Shown: positions 16,630-24,070, counted from the first letter of the stretch. The stretch is 37,728 nt of DNA from Flavobacteriaceae bacterium (GCA_030065775.1 JASJDL010000004.1:1-37728); one strand, 5' to 3'. Translations and numbers: made by a program. Notes: a model not told the origin generated them from the letters alone.

Positions 16630-16673
16630 TAGTTTGGAATTTTCATGTAGATTGGTTCGTGTAGTTTTAAATT

Positions 16674-16703
16674 AAGCGAGAAAGTCATTTGATTTTCTCG
16701 CTT
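16674..16703 (+). terminator. Stem-loop terminator candidate after the exported protein
   Basis: A perfect 10-bp inverted repeat, AAGCGAGAAA (16674-16683) and TTTCTCGCTT (16694-16703), lies 45 bp after the stop codon at 16629. The run of T after it is weak. Confidence 0.55.
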
Positions 16704-17240
16704 CACCAATTTTCAGAATTTAGATATTCATCTAACACATATATTGCAAAGAACAAGTAACCACATTCTAATTTAGAATGATAATTACTTATTTTGTTCT
16801 ATGAAACTCGCTAGACTTTTTGCCCTTGTTTGAACTTTCCTTATGCCATTAGTTGTGTACACGACGATTAAAGAAAAAGAAGTAATTATTCTTCGATTGA
16901 AAGGTAAATTTCAAGGTTGGTTGTTCAATAATTAATGATAGATGGTTACTAGGAGGGTTTATAGGAATATATAAGGGCCTTGATAATAAGTACGCATCTT
17001 GGAATACCTATATTTTATGATTTAACGAAGTCGCCAGCAAATAGAGAAGACTCCTTTTGTCCTTAAGAATTAATCTAATTGTTATCCAGGATAGCATTTG
17101 TTTGACTAACTTGATAAAGGATTAGTTTGGTAATTTGATTATTGGTCATTTAAGCAGTTTACTCCTTGAAAAAAATTGAGAATACGGAAAGAAAACTTGA
17201 ATTAGATAACAAAAAAAATTGGGAAAATGACTGTAAAACA
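16704..17240. other. Gene-poor stretch with one imperfect inverted repeat and a broken small frame
   Basis: No convincing gene is seen. At 16750-16800 an imperfect inverted repeat (outer arms AGAACAAGTAA and TTACTTATTTTGTTCT, inner perfect arms CATTCTAA/TTAGAATG at 16764-16780) can form a long hairpin. Directly after it, at 16801-16935, lies a frame starting ATG AAA CTC with one in-frame TGA after ten codons, then 33 more codons with a hydrophobic start (TFLMPLVVYT). It may be a decayed small exported gene or chance. Confidence 0.3.
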
Positions 17241-17274
17241 ATCCCCCAAAGTTTCTAGATGATCTTTGGGGGAT
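17241..17274 (-). terminator. Strong stem-loop terminator for the 17.3-17.9 kb gene
   Basis: A perfect 11-bp stem, ATCCCCCAAAG (17241-17251) and CTTTGGGGGAT (17264-17274), with a 12-nt loop. It lies about 55 bp after the stop of the minus-strand gene, and on that strand the stem is followed by TGTTTT. Confidence 0.75.
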
Positions 17275-17328
17275 CTGAGCTATTTGGGACATACCCAAAT
17301 AATTCTCACATTATACAACAAAAAACAA

Positions 17329-17856
17329 TCATGGTTGGGTAGATACTTCCTGCCTATTTCTTTTTTTAACATTCACTAATCTTTTGACAATTAAACCTAA
17401 GGCAGTAAAGATTACTGCGTAGATATACCAGTAAATTGGTGGAGGAATAGAGAATCCAATTCTATTGACAACCGCGACCAAAAATGCATAGTCAACAGCA
17501 CCAATGACCAAGGCATTAAGTAAAAAACCATCAAGACGACCTCTTAAGTTGTAAATCAAAGCAATTACAATCGCAAAAATGCCAAAAAAAAGCATGTTAT
17601 AATGATGTTGCTCCAGAAGCCCTACGGCTAACTGTTCATTTTCAGCACTCCAACTTGCGTTCGGAATAATTTGATTTATGAAGGCCTGGTCCCCGCCTTT
17701 ACTTAATGCGTTGAGAGGGTCGTAACCTACTTTTATATGTATCCAGCCCCATCTGATATACCAAAACACACCAATTGCGTTTAAAGCATAGTACAGGTAG
17801 GTAAAATAGTTTTCTTTTATTATCATTTGAGCATTCCTAATTGGTTTCTTAGCCAT
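17329..17856 (-). CDS. Four-helix membrane protein of unknown function
   Basis: This 175-aa protein (ATG at 17856) has about four hydrophobic segments: YLYYALNAIGVFWYI near the start, MLFFGIFAIVIALIY, LVIGAVDYAFLVAVV and YWYIYAVIFTALGLIV. The polar loop between the first two has NASWSAENEQLAVGLLEQHHYN. The C-terminus is basic (KRLVNVKKRNR), which fits a cytoplasmic end. The frame also opens at a TTG five codons earlier, but the ATG is the better start. I do not recognise the family. It is the cargo gene nearest to int, with a strong terminator after it. Confidence 0.7.
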   Translation of the reverse strand: MAKKPIRNAQMIIKENYFTYLYYALNAIGVFWYIRWGWIHIKVGYDPLNALSKGGDQAFINQIIPNASWSAENEQLAVGLLEQHHYNMLFFGIFAIVIALIYNLRGRLDGFLLNALVIGAVDYAFLVAVVNRIGFSIPPPIYWYIYAVIFTALGLIVKRLVNVKKRNRQEVSTQP

Positions 17857-17996
17857 AATTTCAAAAATCAAAACTCAAATGTATAGATGTCGCAAATATT
17901 CTTAAACTAGATTTAACTAATATCAGGTACTATTGTAAAGAGTGTTACTTTTTTTTATAGGCAAATTATTTTCCAAGTACTATCCGATTTTGTTTA

Positions 17997-18012
17997 AGCT
18001 AATTCATTAGCT
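17997..18012 (-). terminator. Small hairpin downstream of the integrase gene
   Basis: The repeat AGCTAAT-TC-ATTAGCT lies in the 280-bp gap between the integrase stop and the membrane-protein start. It has a 7-bp stem with a very short loop, so it is a weak terminator candidate. Nothing else convincing is seen in this gap. Confidence 0.25.
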
Positions 18013-18139
18013 AAAGACTAACCCTTGATTCCTTGGGGAACAACCTTGATGTGTTACGATACTAAGGTTTTATGCCAGGCAAGAGAATTAAACGAAACTT
18101 CATTTCTTTAAGTCAACTGCCATAGAATAGTAGATGAGA

Positions 18140-19402
18140 TTATCGATTACTTGTTGTTTTCTCAATAATAGAATTGTTCAACTTCTGCCTTAAAATTTCC
18201 ATATCTTCACTTATTTTTTTATCCAGTACTCTGGCATAAATCTGTGTGGTTGCCAGCTTGGTATGCCCCAAAAGTTTCGACACAGTTTCGATGGGCACTC
18301 CGTTGGAAAGTGTGACTGTTGTAGCAAAAGTGTGCCGTGCCATATGAAAAGTCAGATTCTTTTTGATACCCACAGCATCTGCAATTTCCTTTAGGTACAG
18401 GTTGATTTTTTCATTGGTCAATACTGGCAATAACGTACCAGACACCATGGTAACAGCGTGTTCAGCGTATTTTTCTAAGATGGTTTCTGCTTTATCCAGC
18501 AATGGCACTTTCACTGGAGTTTTTGTCTTTTGACGCTTGGTAACTATCCAGCGACTTCTATCCATTCCCAATACAATATTATCTGATGTCAGTTTTATGA
18601 TATCCGCATAGCTAATACCGGTATAGCAGCTAAAGACGAACAAATCACGAACTCTGTCCAATCGCTCTAAAGGAAACGTATAGGTTTCTAAATTGGACAA
18701 CTCATTGACACTTAAAAACTCACGTTGTTTGGATTCATAAGTTGGTTTCCATCTTATGAAAGGGTCTTTTTCTATCCATTCCAGATGATAGGCAAGGGTT
18801 ATAATCTTACGCAGTCTTTGAAGATGTTTCATAACAGTATTGTGACACATTGCCTTTGGGTGGCCAACAGGGTAGTATCCAACGAGAAAGGTTTCAAAGT
18901 CAGAAATAAACTTATAGTCTAGCTGTCTCAAATATATGTCCGTGGTTTTAATTTTCTTTTTTAGGTAACGATTGATGTAGTTCTCTGTCACCTCAAAGTT
19001 TCTAATGGTTCCTGCAGCTAGGGTATTCTCAATCTTCCGATTGTGATACGCGAGAATTTCCTGTAAGGTTTTGGAGTTATCATCTTCACCGTTATACTTG
19101 GCTTTGATAAGTTGTGCTGTAATGAGCTCTCCATTATATTTTAGCTCCTGGTAAATATCATATAACCTGACTCGCACCGATTCAATATGGTTGTTGATTT
19201 CTCTTGCGATAGCAGAATTCCCGAAAGCCTTTTTTGCCTTATTATCCCAGCGTTCAACTTCGATTTTACGTTTTAATCCTAGATTGGTTCTTCGACCATC
19301 TACAGTTACTCTGGCAAATAATTCTGCCTTACCATCAGTGATACGTGATTTGTTAATCCAGAACAGGATTGTGAATGTGTGTGAAGACTTCATAGTTGTC
19401 AT
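18140..19402 (-). CDS. int: Tyrosine recombinase (integrase) of IntDOT type
   Basis: This 420-aa recombinase has an N-terminal arm-binding domain (about 1-105), a SAM-like core-binding domain (about 110-215) and the catalytic domain (about 225-410). Active-site residues are Lys294 in TKTPVKVPL, His353 and Arg356 in HMARH, His380 in LLGH and Tyr389 in QIYAR. At the place of the first catalytic Arg the protein has Ser264 (CYTGISYADI). IntDOT of CTnDOT also has a Ser there, so this is a feature of the family and not a defect. The gene starts 212 bp from the 3' end of tRNA-Arg and reads away from it, the usual attL/int layout. M4 (19393) is a possible alternative start. Confidence 0.95.
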   Translation of the reverse strand: MTTMKSSHTFTILFWINKSRITDGKAELFARVTVDGRRTNLGLKRKIEVERWDNKAKKAFGNSAIAREINNHIESVRVRLYDIYQELKYNGELITAQLIKAKYNGEDDNSKTLQEILAYHNRKIENTLAAGTIRNFEVTENYINRYLKKKIKTTDIYLRQLDYKFISDFETFLVGYYPVGHPKAMCHNTVMKHLQRLRKIITLAYHLEWIEKDPFIRWKPTYESKQREFLSVNELSNLETYTFPLERLDRVRDLFVFSCYTGISYADIIKLTSDNIVLGMDRSRWIVTKRQKTKTPVKVPLLDKAETILEKYAEHAVTMVSGTLLPVLTNEKINLYLKEIADAVGIKKNLTFHMARHTFATTVTLSNGVPIETVSKLLGHTKLATTQIYARVLDKKISEDMEILRQKLNNSIIEKTTSNR

Positions 19403-19460
19403 CTTTAAGGTTAAACAATAAGATGAAAGTCAAATCAACTATGGTTTGTGTTTTTGAATA

Positions 19461-19509
19461 ATCGTCAACAACTGTTGACGATTAAAAATCTGTTGACCGA
19501 TTTGTTGAC
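19461..19509. repeat. TGTTGAC heptamer cluster (candidate recombinase arm-type sites)
   Basis: A 22-bp palindrome ATCGTCAACA-AC-TGTTGACGAT (19461-19482) is followed by two more direct heptamers TGTTGAC at 19491-19497 and 19503-19509. That makes four copies in 49 bp (one inverted). They lie between the int start and the tRNA, where arm-type binding sites of tyrosine recombinases occur; they also cover the probable int promoter region, so Int self-control is possible. Confidence 0.55.
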
Positions 19510-19556
19510 GTTTGAAACCAAATCAATTCAAATAAAATGATAGTCCAAAAACAACG

Positions 19557-19588
19557 AAACCTTGCAAATCATAGATTTTGCAAGGTTT
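19557..19588 (-). terminator. Hairpin downstream of tRNA-Arg (terminator, or part of the att site)
   Basis: Perfect 12-bp arms AAACCTTGCAAA (19557-19568) and TTTGCAAGGTTT (19577-19588) enclose an 8-nt loop, 26 bp past the tRNA 3' end. On the minus strand it is followed by CGTTGTTTTT. It suits a tRNA terminator, but it lies on the element side of the likely attachment point. Confidence 0.6.
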
Positions 19589-19614
19589 TAGTTTTAGTCG
19601 GAGTTTCCTCCCAG

Positions 19615-19688
19615 TGACCTCGGCAGGATTCAAACCTGCAACCTTCTGAGCCGTAATCAGATGCGCTATTCAGTTGCGCCACGAGGCC
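19615..19688 (-). tRNA. tRNA-Arg (anticodon ACG)
   Basis: A full cloverleaf is seen on the minus strand: acceptor GGCCTCG pairing with CGAGGTC (one G-T pair), D arm GCGC...GCGC, anticodon stem TCTGA/TCAGA with loop TTACGGC giving anticodon ACG, and T arm GCAGG-TTTGAAT-CCTGC. The discriminator base is A and CCA is not encoded. A consensus promoter lies just upstream. It serves as the integration target of the element to its left. Confidence 0.97.
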
Positions 19689-19705
19689 ATTTCAATTTCG
19701 GGATG

Positions 19706-19735
19706 CAAATATATTTCAATTTAAACTACTAACAA
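19706..19735 (-). promoter_or_regulatory. Bacteroidetes-type promoter of tRNA-Arg
   Basis: On the minus strand TTG (19733-19735) and TATATTTG (19706-19713) are 19 bp apart, an exact match to the Bacteroidetes -33/-7 consensus. The tRNA begins 18 bp after the -7 box. Confidence 0.8.
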
Positions 19736-19885
19736 AATAAACCTAAGAATTAATTACTTCTCTGGCAAGAATTGATCTGAACGACATAGTGGCAAAATTG
19801 CACGCTGTAATTTTATTATGGAACTATCTTTCTTGACGGAAGTAAAATAAATAAAGGACTTTACCACAAGAGTGGTGATCACGGA

Positions 19886-20038
19886 TTAATCCAGTGCACG
19901 TAAGGTAACAAAAGAGCGCCATCCAATAATCGCTAATTGTAACTTGGATGCCTTTGTTATATCCAATCTTTTCTTAGTAAAGCTTGGTAAAATAGCTTTG
20001 TTTAACTTCGCTAACACCTTAAAGAGTTGTTTCTTCAT
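19886..20038 (-). CDS. Conserved-looking 50-aa basic protein
   Basis: A 50-codon frame encodes a basic protein with KVLAKLNKAILPSFTKKRLD, then ITKASKLQLAIIGWRSFVT and a final RALD. The regular spacing of Lys and hydrophobic residues and the invariant-looking GWR segment resemble small proteins I recall from other Flavobacteriaceae, some labelled SsrA-binding protein although far too short for SmpB. No function is assigned. A terminator hairpin lies upstream (20059-20093), so it has its own promoter or depends on readthrough. Confidence 0.6.
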   Translation of the reverse strand: MKKQLFKVLAKLNKAILPSFTKKRLDITKASKLQLAIIGWRSFVTLRALD

Positions 20039-20058
20039 AAAACAAACATACAAAAGAA

Positions 20059-20093
20059 AACTCTTGTTCCTTTATAATTTGGAAACAAGAGTT
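20059..20093 (-). terminator. Stem-loop between the two small frames
   Basis: AACTCTTGTTCC (20059-20070) pairs with GGAAACAAGAGTT (20081-20093) with one bulged A and a 10-nt AT-rich loop. On the minus strand it follows the small frame ending at 20112 and is followed by TTTCTTTTG. Confidence 0.6.
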
Positions 20094-20111
20094 GCAATCT
20101 GGTTGATTTAT

Positions 20112-20227
20112 CTATGGTTTTAAACCATATTTCTTTCTCATAGCATTAAGGTCGTTGTCAGTACTCTTACGCGTACCTAGAACAAGTTAATAAGCACCTC
20201 AATGAGGTAAATAATTAATACAATCAT
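20112..20227 (-). pseudogene. Small single-helix membrane protein frame broken by one base
   Basis: From ATG at 20227 the frame gives a hydrophobic helix MIVLIIYLIEVLINLF and then a TAG. Shifting one base at that TAG gives LGTRKSTDNDLNAMRKKYGLKP and a stop at 20112, followed by a terminator. The two halves join into a sensible 38-aa protein (one membrane helix plus a basic cytoplasmic tail) if one base is missing near 20180. It could be a decayed gene, a sequencing error or chance. I do not recognise a family. Confidence 0.35.
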
Positions 20228-20552
20228 AGTTAGTAGTTAGATTTAGTTGTTATTTGGATTTCAAGTCTAGGAAGTTTTCTGGAATTAGATTTAAAAAAAT
20301 CAAAAAATCGACGCATTTGCCTATCAAATTTTAATTTTATTGATTTTTAATTCCCACAAGTGTAAGAGCATTATCTACAATTGGCTTATTATCTTTAATT
20401 GAATATGTTTTTTTACTAAAAAATTATAACAATTGTAGTAGCTTTTTTAGACATTTTTCGCTGAATTGATTAAAAACCGTCTTTTTTTACCTTATTTTTT
20501 GCCGTTTCATCTTTCAAATGAATTTTTTGTATCAATTTTGGCGCAATAAAAA
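20228..20552. other. AT-rich stretch without a recognisable gene
   Basis: No gene is seen. The only structure is a perfect 9-bp inverted repeat, CTACAATTG (20375-20383) and CAATTGTAG (20430-20438), 46 bp apart, in a very AT-rich setting with runs of T. A small RNA or 3' region is possible but unsupported. Confidence 0.3.
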
Positions 20553-20579
20553 GCCTCACTATTTATGAAATAATGAGGC
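20553..20579 (-). terminator. Intrinsic terminator of the serine hydrolase - blaI - M56 operon
   Basis: On the minus strand GCCTCA-TTATTT...AAATAG-TGAGGC forms a 6-bp GC-rich stem extended by an AT-rich inner stem, followed by TTTTTATT. It lies 22 bp after the stop of the M56 gene. Confidence 0.85.
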
Positions 20580-20601
20580 CTTACTTGAATAAATAATTAG
20601 G

Positions 20602-22188
20602 CTAGTTTTTCTTCTTTTTTTTGACTTCTTTTTTTACTTCCAGCGTCTTAATTTTATCCTTATCCATTTTCTTCAACTCCTCTTTGGTCACTTTTTTTCC
20701 ATTAACGATATAAGTAATCGTCGCATTCGGGTCATCTTCATCTTCAATGAGAATAAAGTCAGACTGGTCGCCTTTACCCCGAATTTTTATAATTTCTTTT
20801 TTGGTCTCATTGCCATCGTCATCAACTTCAACAATAATCTCCTTACGTCTTTTCATCTTCTTATGCTTACCATCTTTACTTGTCCAGATATGTACTTCAG
20901 CATCACTATCATGATCACCATCAGATTCAATATGTATAACGTCCTCAGTTTGACCTTTTCCATCCCTTTTAATGATGAATTTCTTGTCACCGGCCGTTCT
21001 AAAACGATATGCATGCGTCGAACCATGGGTGGCACCGATGGAAAGGCTGTTGTTTTCACTGTCATAAGCTATTTTTATTGGCTTGATGGCCTGATCATTA
21101 TCCGCCGCATAAGATGCCGACGATTTTCCGTTATCAGCTTTAGCGTCAACTTTAATTGCTATAATCTCGTTATCACTATTCCTTTTAATCCCTGAAAAGG
21201 TGACCTTAAGACCTTTTTCCGCAAATTCATCTTTAAGATTGTTTAAGTCTTCCCTAGAAGCCTTTTTCGAGATGATTAATTCTATAATTTCAGATGCTAC
21301 TTTTATGATCTGCTTATCATCCGCGGTTTGTGCTATCGTTTTTGTATTAAATGCTAGTAAAAAAGCCACTAGCAGGGGGACAATCAATGCGAATTTCCAT
21401 TGATGATTGTGTTTTGATTTTTCTTTGTGTAACATATGAATTCGTTTTTTTAAAAGTGAATTATAAAAATTGTTTACGAGCACCAGTTGATAATCGTGAA
21501 CACTCGTTTTTACCAAGAGTTGCTGGTAGCCTTTTTTGTCAGCAACTTGTTGTTGTGTTATTTCGTCGGTAATAAACTCCAAATTTTGTTGAAGTTCTTT
21601 TCTGTATAGCCAGATAAGCGGATTGAACCACTGAAAAATAGCAAAGAGCTGAATCATTATTGTGTCGATTGAGTGGAGATGCCGCACATGTACTTTTTCA
21701 TGTATGATGATTTGCTCAAGTTCTTCTTTTTTGAATTGATCAGGATTGTATACGATACAGTTGAAAAAGGAAAATGGCGAAACTGACGTAGCCGTTTCTA
21801 CGAATAAAAAACCGTTTTCTTTCTTGATAAGACACTTTAATAAAAGCAATAAGAGCGAACCTAACTGAAATAAAAACTGAATAAGTAAAATAGCAATGCC
21901 AAGTGCATAGCCATAAAAGAGGACCTGATAGATATCAAGAGATGCTTCCGGACTTACTACTATCGACTTTGGTCCGGCGGATTCGTTAATGATATATGGG
22001 GTACTCGATACTACTTGAGTTGCCTCTACATATTTCGTAACAACCACTAAAGGCAACACTACTGAGAGTAACAATCCCGCTAAAAAGAACCAGCGAATAT
22101 TCTTGAAATAGGTCTCATTTTTTAAAAAGAGCATATAAAACAAATAGAAAATGCTGATAATGGCCGATGATTTTAGAATATATTCCAT
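20602..22188 (-). CDS. BlaR1/MecR1-like M56 family sensor metallopeptidase
   Basis: This 528-aa membrane protein has N-terminal hydrophobic helices (about 5-22, 32-50, 88-122, and about 265-285). The zinc peptidase motif HEKVH (163-167) lies in the M56 domain, and EFITDE follows at about 206-211 (third ligand). The C-terminal half (about 290-528) is exported, very rich in Asp, Lys and Glu, and has no penicillin-binding domain. It ends with VNGKKVTKEELKKMDKDKIKTLEVKK, a motif of Bacteroidetes M56 and TonB-plug-like proteins. The gene follows blaI by 2 nt. By analogy with BlaR1 it would cleave the BlaI repressor after sensing a signal, but the ligand is not a beta-lactam by any evidence here. 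Confidence 0.88.
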   Translation of the reverse strand: MEYILKSSAIISIFYLFYMLFLKNETYFKNIRWFFLAGLLLSVVLPLVVVTKYVEATQVVSSTPYIINESAGPKSIVVSPEASLDIYQVLFYGYALGIAILLIQFLFQLGSLLLLLLKCLIKKENGFLFVETATSVSPFSFFNCIVYNPDQFKKEELEQIIIHEKVHVRHLHSIDTIMIQLFAIFQWFNPLIWLYRKELQQNLEFITDEITQQQVADKKGYQQLLVKTSVHDYQLVLVNNFYNSLLKKRIHMLHKEKSKHNHQWKFALIVPLLVAFLLAFNTKTIAQTADDKQIIKVASEIIELIISKKASREDLNNLKDEFAEKGLKVTFSGIKRNSDNEIIAIKVDAKADNGKSSASYAADNDQAIKPIKIAYDSENNSLSIGATHGSTHAYRFRTAGDKKFIIKRDGKGQTEDVIHIESDGDHDSDAEVHIWTSKDGKHKKMKRRKEIIVEVDDDGNETKKEIIKIRGKGDQSDFILIEDEDDPNATITYIVNGKKVTKEELKKMDKDKIKTLEVKKEVKKKKKN

Positions 22189-22190
22189 AA

Positions 22191-22556
22191 CTACTGATTC
22201 TTTTTTTCAATGAGTTCAATAATTTCTTTCAGTTCATCAATACTTATTTTTTCTTCCTTGGCAAAGAAGGAAACAACGTTTTTATAAGAATTTTCAAAAT
22301 AATCACTGATGGTCTTTTTCATGTAAATTTTTTTATAGTCTTCCCTCGAAATGGCAGGATAATACTGGTGTGTCTTTCCATAGGCATAGTGCTTCACATA
22401 ACCTTTAGTTTCCATATTTCGTATAATAGTAGAAATAGTATTATAGTGAGGTTTAGGATTGGGAAGGGCAGCAAGAATTTCCTTCACAAATGCCTTTTCA
22501 AGTTTCCACAGAACCCGTAAGACTTCTTCTTCTTTATTGGTGAGTTTTTCTTTCAT
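22191..22556 (-). CDS. BlaI/MecI/CopY-family repressor
   Basis: This 121-aa winged-helix repressor has LTNKEEEVLRVLWKLEKAFVKEILAALP, the recognition helix region YNTISTIIRNMETKGYVKH and a C-terminal dimerisation helix (EEKISIDELKEIIELIEKKN). It is the standard partner of M56 sensors: it represses the operon until the sensor cleaves it. It starts 10 nt after the serine hydrolase stop and ends 2 nt before the M56 gene. The probable operators are the 20-bp phased dyads in the promoter at 24040-24093. Confidence 0.92.
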   Translation of the reverse strand: MKEKLTNKEEEVLRVLWKLEKAFVKEILAALPNPKPHYNTISTIIRNMETKGYVKHYAYGKTHQYYPAISREDYKKIYMKKTISDYFENSYKNVVSFFAKEEKISIDELKEIIELIEKKNQ

Positions 22557-22566
22557 TTGTATCTTA

Positions 22567-24015
22567 TTAATTTCTTAACTTTTCAAGGATGTTTTTCGTA
22601 GACTCTGAATCTGGGTTTAGTTGAAGCGCTTTTTCATAGGCCGAAATAGCTTCAGCTGTTTGCTTATTTCGCAAAAGCCCTTCACCATAGCTATCCCAGC
22701 AATTTGCGACATCAGGGAATAATTGGGTATTTAATTGAAAGATTTCAATTGCTTTCAAAGGATTATTTGCCTCATAAAGATATGCATAGCCGAGCATATT
22801 TAAAATGATGTCCTTAGGATCGGTCGGGTGAAAATTAGTAATCAACTCTTCAAAGTGTTCTTTGATATATTGAGAGCCATGTTTCTCGAAGTTTATGCGT
22901 ACGTTCTGAATAGCTGGAAGTTGCGGATTATTAGTTGTTTCTCCTCTATGAATCCTCAGTAGATCCAAGGCTATCAGTTCTGCGACTGGTTCGTCCATAT
23001 TAGCAAATACGATAATGGTCACGTCTTCACTTAAAATTTGGTACAGGGCAGTGTTAAAACCATCAAAACCCCCAAAGGCACCGGTTGCTTTACCCGAGGG
23101 GAGTTCATTTAAGTATTTGAACACTTCATCCTTGGACTTCATGGATGCAGATACAAGCAATGTGTCATTGTAATAGGAACGATAAAATCTCATGATGTCT
23201 TCGGTGGTTGACAAGAAACCGCCATCTGGATTGGGCAAATCCTGTATAGGAGCACTTTCTTTAAGCTGGCCAAGAGGTGAAAAATAGTAGCCTTTAGCAA
23301 TAACCGAATCAAGACCCACAAAATGATGAAGATATGTATGCTTTAAATTTAATGGAGTTAGAATTCGTTCTTTTACATTTTCAAAGTAAGACTTATTGTC
23401 TGAAACTTTTTCTATGATTGCACCTAAAATAACATAACCCAGGTTTGAATATTCTTGCTCTTCACCGGGTTCAAAAAGTAATTCAGATGACTTAGAGCGT
23501 TGAACAATGGCATCTAAAGTTCGTTCACTTCGTGGAAGATCAAAATAATCAGGAGTGTGATAATCTCCGAAACCTGATTCATGATTTAATAGATGCCTTA
23601 TTGTTATCTTTCTGGCATCCGCGTCCTTAAAGCCTTTAATATGATCTGTTAAAAGGTCATCAAACCTTAGTTTACCTTCAGCTATTAATTGCTTAACAAC
23701 AACTGACGTAAAGGTTTTATTCATAGATCCGATGTCAAAAAGTGTAGTCAGTTCATTGGGTCTCGATGTGCTTCTATCGGCAAGACCGAATGCTTTGTGA
23801 TACAGCATATTCCCTTCTTTCGCGACAAGAACAATTCCAGAAAATATATCGAGATCGATATAGTTTTGAATCATGGAATCGGCCCGTTGTGCGAATTGCC
23901 TGTGAAGAGAAGCAGAATCAACTATTTCCAAGCTCTTATGATGCTCATTTTTACACGCAAACAAACAGATTGCTATTAGTGATATAAAAATCTTTACAGT
24001 TGTAGATATCTTCAT
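22567..24015 (-). CDS. Serine hydrolase lipoprotein (class C beta-lactamase fold) with TPR tail
   Basis: This 482-aa protein starts at the ATG at 24015. An in-frame ATG at 24042 lies inside the promoter and is rejected. A lipoprotein signal ends at Cys21 (CLFAC). The serine hydrolase domain (about 40-350) has S97-x-x-K100 (GSMNK), Y189-S-N191 and a GGFDGFN segment in place of the HxG/KTG box. The C-terminal 100 or so residues form TPR-type helices (NPLKAIEIFQLNTQLFPD, AISAYEKALQLNPDS). Such proteins act as esterases, peptidases or beta-lactamases. As the first gene of the blaI - M56 operon, it is probably the induced effector. Substrate is unknown. Confidence 0.88.
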   Translation of the reverse strand: MKISTTVKIFISLIAICLFACKNEHHKSLEIVDSASLHRQFAQRADSMIQNYIDLDIFSGIVLVAKEGNMLYHKAFGLADRSTSRPNELTTLFDIGSMNKTFTSVVVKQLIAEGKLRFDDLLTDHIKGFKDADARKITIRHLLNHESGFGDYHTPDYFDLPRSERTLDAIVQRSKSSELLFEPGEEQEYSNLGYVILGAIIEKVSDNKSYFENVKERILTPLNLKHTYLHHFVGLDSVIAKGYYFSPLGQLKESAPIQDLPNPDGGFLSTTEDIMRFYRSYYNDTLLVSASMKSKDEVFKYLNELPSGKATGAFGGFDGFNTALYQILSEDVTIIVFANMDEPVAELIALDLLRIHRGETTNNPQLPAIQNVRINFEKHGSQYIKEHFEELITNFHPTDPKDIILNMLGYAYLYEANNPLKAIEIFQLNTQLFPDVANCWDSYGEGLLRNKQTAEAISAYEKALQLNPDSESTKNILEKLRN

Positions 24016-24039
24016 GCACTTAACATTATTTTTACTACC

Positions 24040-24070
24040 CAAACATATAACTATTTTTATAGTTATACAA
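24040..24070 (-). promoter_or_regulatory. Promoter of the serine hydrolase - blaI - M56 operon
   Basis: On the minus strand TTG (24068-24070) and TATGTTTG (24040-24047) are 20 bp apart, a good Bacteroidetes promoter. Transcription would begin about 15-20 nt upstream of the ATG at 24015, which fixes that start codon. Confidence 0.75.

Larger units (their letters stand above)
1..19615. mobile_element. CTnDOT/RteC-type integrative element in tRNA-Arg (right end in window, left end outside)
   Basis: The evidence is an IntDOT-like integrase next to the 3' end of a tRNA-Arg gene, heptamer repeats between them, and an RteC - excisionase-like HTH - winged-helix - DnaC-like ATPase backbone. Accessory genes include a condensin-like defence operon. 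I found no second copy of the tRNA 3' end (such as TGACCTCGGCAGG) in the window, so the other attachment site should lie left of position 1 and the element should exceed 19.6 kb. No conjugation genes (tra, mob, relaxase) are in the part seen. It is possible that some genes between 7.8 and 17.9 kb belong to a different or older insertion. Confidence 0.75.

Noticed and set aside
18140-19402. Integrase possibly inactive because the first catalytic Arg is Ser
   Set aside because: IntDOT has Ser at the same place and is active; the other residues (Lys, His, Arg, His, Tyr) are all present.
23766-23987. Plus-strand frames inside the serine hydrolase gene
   Set aside because: They are shadows of a gene with clear catalytic motifs on the other strand.
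24016-24042. Upstream in-frame ATG of the serine hydrolase at 24042
   Set aside because: It would lie inside the -7 box of the promoter, before the transcription start; the ATG at 24015 begins a normal lipoprotein signal.
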